DNA from: Theobroma cacao
Taxonomy: Eukaryota > Streptophyta > Magnoliopsida > Malvales > Malvaceae
Assembly (NCBI RefSeq): GCF_000208745.1
Contig: NC_030852.1
Coordinates: 33,898,159 to 33,962,158 of the forward strand
DNA: 64,000 nt
Direction: 5' to 3'
Made by a program: the position numbers and the translations under genes. Below are positions 24,091 through 37,782 of the stretch, one piece after another; position 1 is the first letter of the stretch, and each line of letters opens with the position of its first letter. Under the pieces are notes generated by a model, which saw only the letters and a program-made list of their open reading frames with translations, made no database searches and was not told the DNA's origin.

Positions 24091-26816
24091 ATGGCATTGC
24101 AAGAGAAGTTAGATAGATTTAATAAGCAGCAGGAGAAGTGCCAGACGATGCTCTCTAACATCGCAGCAAAATCAGCATCTTCTAGGGCCCCAACTCCTAA
24201 ACCTACACCTGTGGCTGCCTCACCTTTTCCCAGTGGAAGGAGTCCTGCTCCTGTCAAATTCTCAAATGATACCGAGAGGCTTCAGCACATTAACAGCATT
24301 CGAAAAGCTCCTGTTGGAGCTCAGATGAAGCGTGTTATCGACATTCTGTTTCAGGTTCTTTATAACCCCTTTTTAGTTGAACTTTTGTCTTTATACACTT
24401 GATGCAAGTAATTAGAGCATTCTACCTTGGTAACATTTGTAAATGATCTTTTATTGTTACAAGTATCCTTGCTCAAGTCATCGTTTGCTGGCTACTAGGA
24501 TGAATGAGATTCTCTTATCAAGCAATATTGCTTTTATTGAGAAACTGATGGCAATGTGTATACAAATATGAGATAAAGTAGAAATGCTCTTGTTGGTTAT
24601 GTGCCTATTTTAGTTTTTTAAAGCTTCTTACATCTGAGAAGGTAATGGTGCTGATTCTCATGTGCCTTCTGCTGCTATTTTCTACTGGTATTCTCATTCC
24701 GTCAAGGTTTAAAGAGTTTTAGCCTGCGTTTCTCATGGTTGGTGATGCAAGCAAATTTAAAGTTTTAGCAACTTTTTAGTGTAGTGGATGCAGATAGTTA
24801 TTATGAGGAGCATTGTTGTGGGAGCAGTGGGCTTTCTGTACAGCGTGATGCTTTTTTTTTTTTTTCAGGTTAATATAAGCGAAATGCCATAATAGTTGGG
24901 TTGGGGGGGCAGAAAAATGAGATTTATGCAAGTGATTTTTGGGATAGCAACAAGGAGATCCCTCCACAAGCAGTTTGAATTGTTGTACACTCTTGCTGCC
25001 TTTTTGAGTTGAAAATGGGAGGTGTTCTTTGCTATATTGGAAATATTATTTCTAACTTCTGGTCAGGGAAGCTCAGGTGTCGGATTCTGCAATATCATGG
25101 ATTTCCCAAGTAGTTATATTGACAGTTTGAATTTGTTATAGTGTTTTGATTTTACGTCAGAGAATGGTTGGAAACTTGAGTTTGTATATGGTGTTCGCTT
25201 TGTGAAATCTTGAAAAAATGCTATTTGCTGTTGGTATGGACTTTCTATGTGTATCTTTGTTTCTGCTGACACTAATTTGGGACTTTATTGGACTGACAAT
25301 GGTGCATCATAAGGAGTTGTAAATTTTTAACTATGTGAAAGCTTATAAAAATATGTATTCATGGTTGCAGACAAGACAAGCATTCACACCAGAGCAGATA
25401 AATGAAGCATGTTATGTTGATGTGAATGGCAACAAAGATGTCTTTGAGGGGTTGAGGAAAAACCCAAAAGTGAACTATGATGGGAAGCGCTTCTCTTACA
25501 AGGTGACGTTACTTGGTTGCTGCTGTGATCTTTTGATAGACTTACTTTTTTGGTTTAATGATCTATATCATAATAGGCATTGTTCCTATTGTTCGGTCTC
25601 CTTTATAAAGGATTGCAATTTTGTATATGTTATCCTTACAGTCCAAGCATGATGTAAAAAACAAGAATGAACTTCTTGTCTTGATTCGGAAATATATAGA
25701 AGGGATAGCTGTTATTGATCTCAAGGATGCATACCCAAATGTAATGGAGGACTTGCAGGTATAGTTGAGTTACAAAATTTTCTCTCTCTCTCTCTATTTA
25801 CTTCTATGTACATACATAGGTTTCCATAACAGGATTTGAGTTTCGCTTTCATTTACATAATTTTATTGAAGTGGGAGATCTGAGTCAGTTATTGGAGTTG
25901 ATATTTCGCTTCTCTAGACCTTTTGGTTTTGAGGAAACTGATTGGTTGGGATTGGAGCTCTTATGCACATAACATAGAATCGAAAGGCTTTAAGCCTTAT
26001 ACTATTGTTAAGAAGGATAATTATGAATCAAATGCATTGCAAACTTATAATTCAACTCTCTATTGATAAGTTATATTGAGAAAGTTCTGTATGAAACTAC
26101 ATGTAGATACTTTGGTGGATTATCAGTTGCTAATTTTCTTGTAGGAAAGGGACATTGATTTCATAGTTGGTTTTAGGAAATTGTCCCAGCGGTTGTTTGT
26201 TAATTATTGGTCATAATATATTCTGATGGCTTTGTTTTCAATTGTTCTCATTTGACCTATATGTTGTTTTGTCTTATAAGAAAAAGCCTTGTACTCACAA
26301 ATCTACTTGTTATGAACTTTTTTCCTAAAACATTTTAATTAGACATGATGCACTTCTTAGTTCTCCTAATAAATATTACTAATACATTATAATGGGCCCA
26401 AAATTCATTTAAAAAGTATTGGTAAGTTTAGTAGTTTCTGTTGGAACAGCCGCTTATAGTTGTTCTTTTCCTAGGCTCTGAAAGCTGCGGGTCAGATTTG
26501 GCTCCTATCAAATTTTGACTCTCAGGAGGACATTGCCTTTCCGAATGATCCCAGGGTACCTATTAAGGTGGATGATGACCTTAAAGAGTTATTTCGGTCT
26601 ATTGAATTGCCCCGAGACATGCTTGACATTGAGAAAGATCTCCAGAAGAATGGAATGAAACCTGCCACCAACACAGCAAAAAGGAGGGCTGCTGCACAAG
26701 TGCAGGGCATTTCCTCCAAGCCTAAGCCCAGGCAGAAAAACAAGGAGTTTTCCAAGAAGACAAAGCTAACAAATTCACATCTTCCAGAACTTTTCCAGAG
26801 TCTCAAAAATTCTTGA
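24091..26816 (+). CDS. Transcription initiation factor TFIIE, beta subunit
   Basis: Four exons: 24091-24354, 25371-25502, 25642-25758, 26475-26816. All joins are in phase 0 and give 284 residues, the usual size for plant TFIIE beta. The N-terminus (MALQEKLDRFNKQQEKC) is polar and is followed by a Ser/Pro/Ala-rich linker. The winged-helix core begins around RLQHINSIRKAPVGAQMKRVID and continues through the TRQAFTPEQINEACYVDV block, with the second winged helix in LIRKYIEGIAVIDLKDAYP. The basic C-terminus (KRRAAAQ, KPKPRQKNK, KKTK) matches the family and contacts DNA or TFIIE alpha. The protein helps RNA polymerase II promoter opening and TFIIH recruitment in the nucleus. It is divergent from the MBD gene and tail-to-tail with the CLE gene. 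Confidence 0.93.
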
Positions 26817-29112
26817 AGCCAGAGACAGATTTACAATGGGTTTGGTGGAGCAGCTGTGGAATTTCCTGGGGTCTGTTCTTTTGAACAAGTATTACAAGGG
26901 TCGTGTCCATCATTTATGGTTAAACTAGTATAATTAGTCCTAATTATCTGTGGTTTATGACTCCATGTCTCCAACAATTCAGAGAAGTGGATCACTTCGG
27001 AAATCCTTCTAAATTGAGATGAGGGCTGTTCACGTTAGAGCAAACTAGCAATTTTTGTTTTTTGTAACTAGCAACACAATTGATCCAATGTTTACCTTCT
27101 TGTAATATTAATAATAGTAACCACGTTCTCATTGTTTGATTGATGTGCGGAGGCTTTGATACTTTTAAGTTGAAAATTTTAGTATTCTTAACTTGTCTGT
27201 AGAATGGAAAGCTTACTGGTTTCAATTACCATATATAAGGGCAAGTAGATATAGATTAGGAACATGCATTATATTGTCAAATACAAATTTCTTCTCTATG
27301 CTTATCGACAGAGAAAAGGTGTTCAGGAACTTAAACTATGAAAGCAGAAGGGTGATCCATTGTGCCTAGGAAAAAACTATTGGTACACAAACATGGCAAA
27401 ACATAGAACGAAGAGCATCCCAATCCCCAGGGACCCAAATTTCGAATGTTAACTTTTGACAAGGTTATTGGCACCCAAATTTCTGAATATAATCAGAAAC
27501 ATATACATTCACGTATGGTAATTCCAAAAGAAGGAAGTGTTTCTAAGTTTCCTTTTTAACTTTTTTTTTATGGAGCCATATCTGAATCTTCTATATATAA
27601 CCAATCCTTACACCTGAAAGTAGTTTGGTAGTGTTTATATTCAGAAGGAAAAATGGAGGTTCACCACACCAGCTTTGCAAAGATGCTGCTTGTCAGGTCA
27701 ACTTTTCAGCACGTTCGCACAGTTAAAAGTTCTGCCAAATTTTGGGAAGTGAAATCTATAGTAAGGTTGTGGACCTGCGGTTAAAAATTTAGTTTCGGGT
27801 AAAGTCTGGGGTTCTGCGCTCCCCTCATCAGACACAAGAAATACTTTGAGTTACTTTTCATAATTCCAAAAGCTGAGATCATGTATCAAAATGAAAAGCT
27901 CCTCTATCCCATAGCTGCATTTCTTGTTCACTTAGATACAGCATCCCGGCCTCTTGTTTTGTCCCTTTTCAACTAGTGACGATTCATCTTTGGGCCTTTG
28001 ACTAAGTTAAAAAGTTAAAAACCCCCAACATCTGAAAAAAAACAGCTAGCATGATAGTTATGTTTCAAGAAAAACTTAATGTTTCAGTTTGGAACGCTGG
28101 TTTTCTTGTCCCAGTCAAAAAAATGCAATGCACATGTAGCTTGTGACAGGACCAGGGTTCCAGGTAAATGATACGTCTCTTGTACAAAATTCTTGCATGA
28201 AAGCAACTTGTTTTGGACAATTCAATCTGTTAAGTTCTATTTCTTGTACATTTGAAATTCCTCCTGATTTGAAATTCATAGATTTTGAGGTCCCATTGAC
28301 TGATAATTTTCATCTGTCAGCTTGTAGTTTTGGCTTGACTGCTTTGCTTGCCAGCCCGACTCTTCTATCTAATAGAGAATAAACAACTTTACCATATTGG
28401 TAGCAATTGCATGTCTGATAAGAAAAAACTTCCATGTTCCCATTTTTTCTAATCATGGAAGTAACATCAAGGAAAGCCACCAAAATGTGGGTTTGACCCT
28501 TAGAGCAATAAACAATGAAGATGCGTAAATTAGGAAATAAATTAATGTTTCCATTCGTCATGTTTCTAGTGTTTTTTTTTTCTTTTGAACTGCACAAGAG
28601 CCAAAATTGCCCCACCATTCACACTGCAGACACTAAAATAATATATCCAAAAACAGAGTTAGCAGAATAAATGCCAAAGCAATTCAGCAGTTCTTCTTAA
28701 AAAATATTAGTACTTTCAGTCGGTGGACGTTACGAATTTAATAGGCCATCTGTTGAATTCAATTTTAATCCATAGTATATATACAACAATTATTGACTTT
28801 TTCTTCTTCACCATGTTCTGACCTTGCAAAGACTTTCTTGCCTGTAATTCTTAACTTGTAACGGAGCAACTTCCTGGGAAATGAAAATCCAGATATTTAC
28901 ATGACTTAAACATCTCTGAGAATCAAGAAAATACAATTGCAGTTTCTGCAAAAAGAATGATCTTTTGCACTCTTTTTCTCAAACTGTATATATATTATAC
29001 ATATCTGTCAAGAAAAGAAAAAAGAAAAAAAAAGAACAAAGAACTGCACTATATGCTGCCAAAATTTTGTATAACTTATAATACATATTCAAGATCTGCA
29101 AAGAGAGACTAA
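26817..29112. other. Intergenic DNA between TFIIE beta and the CLE gene
   Basis: It contains the TFIIE beta 3' UTR at the left and the CLE 3' region at the right. The middle (27240-28900) is unique, moderately AT-rich sequence. Several short open frames (for example 28143-28382 plus) have no start context, splice partners or family resemblance. No RNA gene was recognised. Confidence 0.5.
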
Positions 29113-29370
29113 TCAGTTGTGAAGGGGGTTTGGTCCCCCTGGAACTGTTCGATAAGAAACTCCATAAATTGGTTGACTCTTTTCTGCTCTGGATGCCTCA
29201 GGAGATTTTGCAGGGAAATGCCACAGAGGGCTTGTGGAGAATTCTGCCCTGGTTGTTTGCTCAGCTTCACTGCTTAAGCTTCTGTGTATGTAGCGGCTAC
29301 TTGAGAGGTGGCTGGTGGCTAGTATGATCATAAACACCAGAAATGAGAATTTGGGGTTCCAAATCCTCAT
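29113..29370 (-). CDS. CLE-family signalling peptide precursor (CLE14-like)
   Basis: This intronless gene encodes 85 residues. The chosen start (MRIWNPKFSFLVFMIIL) gives a classic signal peptide; an upstream in-frame ATG at 29445 would add a less typical N-terminus. A variable middle follows. At the very C-terminus is the 12-residue CLE motif RTVPGGPNPLHN, directly before the stop. CLE peptides are cut from such precursors, hydroxylated and often arabinosylated on the prolines, and perceived by leucine-rich-repeat receptor kinases to control meristem or vascular cell fate. The ending GPNPLHN matches Arabidopsis CLE14, whose gene (At1g63245) also lies beside RH48 and TET10, so orthology is likely. 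Position 5 of the peptide is Gly rather than the common Ser or Lys. Confidence 0.88.
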   Translation of the reverse strand: MRIWNPKFSFLVFMIILATSHLSSSRYIHRSLSSEAEQTTRAEFSTSPLWHFPAKSPEASRAEKSQPIYGVSYRTVPGGPNPLHN

Positions 29371-32300
29371 GATTGTAATGATGAGAAAAGGGCAGAAAAG
29401 ATGATGAGAAGAACTGCAGAAGTTTATGGAATTGAGTTTGTTCACTTCAAGGGGCAGGTATGAAGTCTATTAATATGAGATGAAGGCATCAAGCAGCCTG
29501 TGTTGAAGATATAGCCAAAACTAGCTATTAATTCTGCTGTAATGGCGGAAATACCCTTCATGCTTTGGCTAAATCTGCCATCATGTCACTAATTATTCCC
29601 AGCAAAAACTACAGTAGAAAATCAGTAGTAGTAGTAGTAGTTTTGATTTGTTTCTTCACTTGCATTGATGAATACATATGCTCTGCATCCTGAATTCTGA
29701 CATCTACATTGCCCTCAAAAACATTCACAACATCAATTCAGACTGTTTTTATAAAAGATTGAACTTAATAAGAGTAGATCTCATTACATTCTATGCAAAA
29801 CCTATCAACAGCAGGTTCCAACTTATCATGCTTGTATCCACAACTAATCTGCGTTACTTTTCTAATGGTTGGAAACCTATGATGCAAGTTCCTATAGCAG
29901 GAATGGTGCTCTTCGGATGGTTTGGTGAAAAGGAAATCACAGGCTAATATGGTCCTTTTGCAGTCTGGGTGGAGTGCTAAGTTGAAAAACCGTTTCGAAG
30001 GGGGGGCTGTTGTGGGCGTTGACTTTATACTTAATGTAGATCACTCTCAAGGCCAATTGGGGTTCTGATAATTTTAGCTAAACATTAATTATTGATGGAT
30101 CTCTCATTAAGGTGAGTTCATCGACACGTGCTGGAAGATCGCGTTGGACAAATGGCAGGCACCATTGCTGTTCCCGATGGTTTTCTTCATCACATGTAAT
30201 TGCTTCCAAGCTATTGGTACTAATCTTCAATATTTCAATATGGAGCTAGGAAGAACGGGCAGGCATCAAATAATTAGGATGGTCCAGAGGAAGCTTTCTG
30301 ATCTTGTCCAAGACAGACAGGAGGGGAGTTCTATGAAGGCACATTCCTGTTGTGGGCTCCATTTTCTAAGCATTTGGGAATTGCCCCAATGATGAGTAGC
30401 AGCAGGTTGATTTAAGCAGAAAGAGATAAAGAGATATGAAAGTTGAGGATGAAACCAAAAGGTTTGGTTCCAATTAGTTGGTAGGAGATCAAAGCTGGTG
30501 GACAGTCCTTAGTAGGAAATAATTGGGATTCATGTGGAACATTGTTGGTTTTATGACATAACCCTCTCTCTTTTTTCTTTTTTGTTTTGGCGTCTAGGGG
30601 AATATAAAGTGATAGCACAAAGTCTTGGTGCCACATCAGCTGACAAGATGTTATTGCTCAAGAGGAGACAATTTTCCTGGAAAGAGAAAGGGAAAATATT
30701 ATGAGGATTAGAGGAAGTGCATGATTTTAGGTGATATTTAGGTGGTGAGATAGAATGATTGTGATTTTGAAGATTGCTACTTCTTTTCTTTTCTTTAATG
30801 GCGTGTTTGAATTGAACGAACTATGAATTCCATGCAAGCACGATGTTAATTTTTTTTCTTCAGGATTTCTTCAAGACATAATGAAAACCGCAACAACCCA
30901 TTGGAATTTAACAGTTCACTGCTTGGATAACAAGGAGTGAAAAACCCTTTCCAAGTGGTTTTATATTGCATCAACTCTTTAATTTCCGTTTCAAGGCATG
31001 ATCCGAACAATTAACACAGGCTATGCTTGGGTGTTCTCCAGCTCTAGGGGGATACCCACTACCTTAGAGGCCTCTCCCATAGGCTGGTTTTCATAACAGG
31101 GAATTCGATGGAACATTCGTCGATGCTCCCATTTTTAGGTCCTAATGGGGCCTAAAATTAATTATGCATTAAATAGGTGGACCAAAGCATACTTGATTAT
31201 GGTGGAGCCATGCCTGTAAGTTCTTTATGCACATACTGTCTCTAGTCACCTGGTTAGGTAGTTTTTTGTCCCGGAATGTAGTCATCAGCCATAAACAAAA
31301 GGATAGGAATAACCTGAACCAGATTGTAGATTTGTGCCTGAGGCATCAGCCTGATCCGAAAAAGAACATATGCACAAACAAGCAATTTCCTAAAGTAAAC
31401 ATCGCCTAACTTCTACCTTACAAAGATAACATGCAGAGTTAACCGGAGGGAGTAAGTAGGGTTCACACTGTTTGCCAAGTCCTAAAGTCTGTCTAGCTAT
31501 GTGGAAGGACCAGTTAGCAGTTGCCCAACTTGACATTTCCTGAAAGGACATCATTACCTTATGTATTATTTTCTTGTCTATGTGAATCCAAAGTCATGAC
31601 ATTTATTGTTTTTCTTTTCTATTACAACATCAGATTGTATATATATTCGTTAGAGAACACAGTCTGAAAGCATAATGTAGTCTGAGGTAGCTCGGAAGTC
31701 AAGGCTTTGATCATTGTAAATTGGTTGAACATATTGTTTTCACCGTCAACTTCCAAGAATATGAAAATATTGGTTTGTGGACTGCTAGACACAATAATTG
31801 GTCCAGATGTGTACATAAAGAATAGAGTGGCAAATTGGCAATAGGCCTTCCTATTTATTTTGATATAGAATGTGTCCACATTTCAGATTGTGAGCAAGTA
31901 ATCACACTAGAAAACTCAAAGATTTCAGGACACATCAAGGGAAATTCCCCCAAGAACATGCACTAACATGGGAAACTGGGAAGCATGCAGTTAACATGAA
32001 GAAAATTGATTGTAGAGTGAACATGGACACCAGACCAGAGCACAACGGAAAAAATAGAAGTGGCAAGACCAGAGTATGAAGGGTCTTAATAACATAATCA
32101 GTCAAAGGCATTTATTTCAAAACCGTATCCATCAGCTTCATGGACCCTTGCTCATTTATGGTCAAAGCTATCCTGAGTGTTTGAATATTTTACCACAAAC
32201 CATATTTCTTTATTCAATTGTGTAACTAATAATAATGATTGACATCAGCCCCCCGTTCGCTTTGCAATAATTTATTCATTTCCGCAGCTCATTATAGACT

Positions 32301-32467
32301 TGATAAAGTGAACCATTTATGTAATATTAAAAATAATTAAATTTCAATGAAAACACAGTTGAAACTTAGAAGTTAGAATTTTTCAATGAGGGCAATTGCA
32401 TCCATTGGATATCCGTCTCAGGAAATATTCATCCTCAACAACTTGCATAAAACTACTTTAATCACTG
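29371..32467. other. Intergenic DNA upstream of the CLE gene
   Basis: About 3.1 kb without a supported gene. It should hold the CLE promoter on the left and the helicase 3' UTR on the right. A (GTA)n microsatellite lies near 29626-29640 and a lone CACGTG at 30125-30130. Open frames at 29678-29947 and 30144-30392 show no recognisable domain. Confidence 0.5.
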
Positions 32468-33456
32468 CTATTTTCGGATTCGGATTCCGGGTATATCTTT
32501 CAAACCCATTTTTATGGCTGTCTTCCTGAAGAGAGGAGGAGGTCTTTGTAGACCAATTGACATAGAAAACTGGTTGGCCAGCTCAACAAGTGTCGTTTTA
32601 TCCCTGCCTATTTCTCTGATTGAGTTATAATAACCAAGCCAAGCATGATATGCTGCTTCTTTGATACTACCATCAATCTTTGCCATTGCAAACTCCAGCT
32701 GCAAGAGGATTCAAAGCATTAGAAACATTTGACACAACACACACCCCATGTTCGAAATGCAGTTTGAGATATCAATGCAAAATGTTCTGAATATGGCATC
32801 AACCTCTTACAAAGATCCCTTCGATAGAAGCATGAAGAGTAATACTTTTATTAGTTTAGGTGCAGACCTGTTGTTTGACATCCGGATCCATATGTGGTAA
32901 CGAGAGTTTCTCGAGAGGCAAGTCCTTAATTTCATCCAAGAAATACTCTTCCCAGGGTGCAATCAACAAGATACCTTCTCCACCCTTGCCTTCCCGTCCT
33001 GTTCTTCCTAGGCGGTGTATATATTGTTCTCGGTCAGGAGGAATACCCACCTGGTAGTAGTAATATAACGTCATATACATTATTTTATCAAAAACAAAAA
33101 AAATGGAAGGGTCTGCACAAAATAAGATATGTATTTCACAACCAGAATGTTTCTTCACTTTAAACCAGACGCAAGAGTTCTTGCCATTTCCAAGAATTAT
33201 ATGGAACATTTAGTCATGGTCCGGCAATATTATACTTGAAAGTTAAAGTATTTGTATTTGTGCTTGCATGTATTTCAAAAATTTTAACTGCTTAATTAAA
33301 CCAATCATATGCTTGAGGTTCAGTTTCTATGCAGAATATTATCTCAAAAAGAGTACCTGAATAACCAAAGTGCCTGAATTGTAGATTTATATGGTGAATT
33401 ATCAAGTCTGATGTTGCTGCATTACTACACTATTGCAGGGTTAGGCAGCTATGTGG

Positions 33457-33492
<36 letters not shown>

Positions 33493-36400
33493 NATCCGAA
33501 TTTGGTTAAAAACCCAGAAGCAACATCATAAATGCATCACAAGATTCTTTCTCTCTCTTGCCATACTGTAAAAATACCAATGACCAAGAAATTAGGGTCC
33601 AATGAAAGTATTTACTCTCTTAATCTGTAATCTTCATGGATATAGATCAGCAATCTTGAACTTGTTAACTTTAACAGTACTGATGGAGAGTGACAGACAG
33701 GTAAAATTGCCGTTGAATTAGTTTTTGTATGTTATCAGCAATATATAAAGTAATAATATAATCATTAAAACAATAGTTCTGGTATATACTAGTAGCAAAT
33801 TGTCCCTGTAAGGTGTTAATTTGATGTTTATTTAAAAAAATAAACAAAGTTATCATTTGAGCTTGGACTGAAAGTGGTCACTTAGAATAATAAGGTTTAA
33901 GCCAAGCTTGAGCTGCCTAGCTTATACTAAAACATTATTTTAACCATAGAATCTAAGCAGAGGAATACTCTCTCTCTCTCTCCCACAGCCTTTGTGGTCC
34001 AAAAAACAAAGATAGAAAGGCGGGTAATAAAGATTAATGGATGTGGGGTTGTGAGTCTTGTGACCTTTCCTAAAGGTCATACCCACCTGGTAGTAGTAAT
34101 ATAATGTCATATATATTATTTTATCAAAAACAAAAAAATGGAACAGTCTACACAAACAAAATAAGATATGTATTTCACAACCAGAATGTTTCTTCACTTT
34201 AAACCAGTTGCAAGAGTTTTGACATTTCCAAGAATTATATGGAAAATTTAGTCATGGTCCAATGATATTATACTTGAAAGGTAAAGTATTTGTATTTGTG
34301 CTTGCATATGTATTTCAAAAATTTTAACTGCTTAATTAAACCAATCATATGCTTGAGGTTCAGTTTCAAGCAGAATATTATCTCAAAAAGAGTACCTGAA
34401 TAACCAAAGTGACATCAGGATAATCCATTCCTCGTGCCGATACATCAGATGTAACAAGAATTAGTCTTCCAGATTCCCTGAATTCATCAGAGATACGAGT
34501 TCTATAAAGTTGAGGTTTTCGGGAATGGATCTCCCTAACATTCATGTTCATTTCTCGGAGAAGCAAATACACGAGTGATGTTACCATCCCAGTTGTACAA
34601 AAAACAATGACCTGAGTGCTAGAACAGTTAGGACTCAACAAATTTGTGCAACTACCAAAATCCAGAGGCTATAACATTTTACCTTGTAATCCGGTGCTTG
34701 AGATATATGCTTCTTCAAAAGATGGTGAACTATCTGAAAGTGCAATTCATGTGGTGCAACAAGAAGAGATTGCTTAACCTGAACTCATCAAGGAAAATTC
34801 TGCATATATCATTGCAGCTGCCAAATATGTTTGATACAATTATAACATCTATTTTAATTAATTTCAACGAAGGACTTCAGAAAAAAGTCAATTGATCAAT
34901 CAAAGTTAAGTACCAAAATTATCTAAATTCCATTGTTTAGAAAGAATCATTAGCCTAATTGTATTTCCCTGATAGTAAATGTGTGCAATTATTGCCATTT
35001 ATACCTTATCATGAGTTTCGACACAGCCCAGACCCACTGTATCAATGAAGGCATGTTCCCTTTTCAAAACAAGCTGAGATATTCGACGAACCTGCATAAT
35101 CAAGCACATTTTAGATCTGAGTGATTCATACAAGGAAATCTGCCTTGTACACAACAAATATAAGGAAGATGAACAATCTAACCTCTTTTGGAATTGTTGC
35201 AGAAAACAGCAAGGACTGCCTCTGACGGGGTAAACAATCAACAATTTTCTCAACATCTTTCCGAAACCCAAGGTCTAATAAGTGGTCAGCTTCATCTAGT
35301 ATAAGCATTTTCAGTCCCATCAAACGCACAGACAAGGTAGACTTGTTCTCAACATGATCCAGCAACCTCCCAGGCGTTGCAACAATTATCTGCAGAAAGT
35401 TTCGACCGAGCTAATTAGAAAAGGTTTATCTTCTAGCATTAAGATGTAGAAGACTCTAGAAACATTATACAATGCTAAAAGAACTACCAGGTGTAAAACA
35501 TACGCTAACCTGGCATGGGTCTGATTCGAGGCGTTTCTGATCAACTTTGAAACGTGTTCCTCCAACTAGAGTCTGGACACCTATGCCATCATGGTACTTC
35601 AGCAGAGCATTTGCTTCAGCAGCTAGCTGACTTGCAAGTTCTCTTGTGGGGCAAAGAATGAGAACATATATTGGAGGCGCTCGCTGAATAGTATTACTAC
35701 TAGCAGCCTTCAAAACTGTTTCAATTGCTGGAAGCTGTTTGACTTTAACAGAAGAAATTGGAAGAAAGAACAGAGAATCTACAAGTTCGTTAATAACAAC
35801 TCAGGAATGGTAGTGTACCAAAAAAGCTGCAGTTTTTCCTGTGCCAGTTTTAGCTTTGACCAAAGCATCTTTGCCTGCTCCACATTAGAATGAGGATTGT
35901 CATTTGGAATGCTTGACTTGCATCGAGCAAATCAGAACATCATGTTTATAAGAATATAATATGAATTACAAGAGAGTTAAAGAAAGCATTTAACCATAAC
36001 CATTGGGAAAGCACTACCATGCAGAAGATTTTTATACATAAAAGGACCATGTGACACTCAGCAACATCTCATGCAAGCATAGAACAGTCTGCCCAGGCAT
36101 ATAAGTGATGGTGATAATTTGTTGTTTCCTATCTTCAAATTCCTATGGTTCGTATGCCTTCACCAAATCACCTTACTATAAGACCTAATCTTGTATCGTC
36201 TACCCATCTAGTGACCCTGATACCTCAAGTCACTTGTTGAGCTTCCAAAACGTGATATGTTCTTGAAAATGTAAGATTCTACATCAATTTACCCATTATG
36301 CATTAAAGGCAACCAAGGTGCAAACCATGAACAAGTTACTATCAAAACAAACGTAAAATTGAAAACCAGTGCAAACTTCTACAAGGCTCATGGATCCACA

Positions 36401-37782
36401 AAAATGATGACACAATCACACAATGGCGAAATAAGCAATAACACACCCTCAAGACAAACAGAAAGAGTTGCCTCCTGTACTCGAGTCATCTTAAAATATC
36501 CAGCTGCAGAGAGTGCCTTGATTGTCAATGGGGATATACCACACTCATCAAATCTGTAGAAACAAAAACCCACAGATTCACCAATTTTCTCATCACCAAA
36601 ACAAACAATACATACATCTATAATTCGAATTCTCTCACTAGAAGAAAAGAAATACCAACCAAACATCTTGGCTTACCTTTTTTGACTATAAATAGTTTCT
36701 CCCTCCCCCTTCTTCTCATCATTTTCTGCCAACTTCTTCTTATCCAACTCCTTCCTAAGCAACTCCACTTGCTCCGAAAAGTCAATGTCCTTCTCAAGTT
36801 CCTTTAGTGGCACTCTCTTTGTTATCTTCACATCATACTTCCCCAACGATGCACTACTCCCCAACTTCCTAACATCCCTCCCACCCCCCACTCCTTCCAC
36901 TTCATCATCTATATCTGAATCCCATTCATCATCACTCGATGAACTCTCATTCCTCCTAAACCTCCTCCTCTCCAAACCATTACCACTCTTTCTAAACTTC
37001 CTAAAATTCCTTGGACTCTCATTCTCGCGGTTCCCACCAAGCCCACCCTGATCAACACGCTTCATCGAATTATCATTCGAAACAAAATCAGATTCACGTT
37101 GACTAGCAGAACTCTCATTCTTCTTAAACCTCCTCTGCTCTATATTACGCCCCGAATGCTTCAAAGAATCATCCTTTGAATCCAAGTCTAACGGAATCCT
37201 GCCAAAAGAACTCTCATTTACCCTAAATTTCCCTTTACTCTGAACTGAATAACTCCTACTCTTACCAAAATGATTACTATTAACGACATTGAATTTTGCA
37301 TTTTGCATACGTTTATCAGATATCAGTTTCTTCACGTCAAGCGGTGAATAGATTGACCCTGACCGTTGATTTCTTGTTGTTTCAATGATTCGTGGCCGTT
37401 CCTGTTCCTCTGATTTCAATGGACCGTCGTTTTCGTTCCACAAATCCACCGCCCCTTCTTTCATGAACCGATCAGCTAGGGCTTTGATGTGGTCGTTGGG
37501 GCTCATGGGGTTATATTTTGTTGTATTTGAACTCGAGTCGGGCTTCCCGGCTAGTTTGGCCCGGACTTGGGACCGGATTCTAGCCTGGTAAAGTTGCTTC
37601 TCTTGGTCGAGGAGTCTTCTCTCTTTCTCCTTGGCTTTTTTCTCATGAAGGCGCTTCCATTGCCACTTATTTAGGCCGCCGGGGAAGGTCCGAGGACCAC
37701 CACCCATGGGTCGAGTCAAAATACGGGATCGGAGGAGATCCGAGAGGGTTTTAGAGCGCTGGAGGAGGACCGTTGAGAACAT
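32468..37782 (-). CDS. RH48: DEAD-box ATP-dependent RNA helicase, RH48/RH33 type
   Basis: Ten exons from 37782: 36677-37782, 36447-36553, 35819-35877, 35510-35734, 35183-35389, 35005-35091, 34683-34778, 34396-34611, 32868-33050, 32468-32698. They give 838 residues. The first exon encodes an Arg/Ser-rich presequence-like start (MFSTVLLQRSKTLSDLLRSR), then MGGGPRTFPGGLNKWQWKR, a block I associate with the RH33/RH48 pair, and a long charged, low-complexity region. The helicase core has the Q-motif block (exon 2), motif I AKTGTGKT (413-420), PTRELA, TPGR, DEAD (531-534), SAT (562-564), ARGMDYPDV and HRLGRTGR (713-720), so it should be active. Mitochondrial or plastid targeting is likely but unproven. 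The intron between the exons at 34396 and 33050 is enlarged by a tandem duplication. RH48 versus RH33 is decided mainly by its neighbours CLE14 and TET10. Confidence 0.92.
33043..34411. repeat. Tandem duplication of a helicase intron with ghost splice sites
   Basis: 33043-33372 and 34079-34411 are near-identical copies, about 1036 bp apart, separated by about 700 bp of unrelated sequence with (CT)n tracts and one N (33493). Each copy holds the whole ancestral intron. The left copy ends with a stub of the exon at 34396-34611, including its donor. The right copy begins with the first eight bases of the exon at 32868-33050, including its acceptor. Confidence 0.8.
33462..33489. repeat. (CT)n microsatellite
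   Basis: About thirteen CT units lie inside the enlarged helicase intron, next to an ambiguous base at 33493. A shorter CT tract lies near 33969-33982. Confidence 0.85.

Noticed and set aside
28143..28382. A 79-codon plus-strand frame between TFIIE beta and the CLE gene
   Set aside because: No domain, no splice partners and composition like the surrounding intergenic DNA.
33940..34197. A second helicase exon encoding the same segment as 32868-33209
   Set aside because: It is the duplicated intron. Only eight bases of exon 9 are present in this copy, so it cannot encode motif VI.
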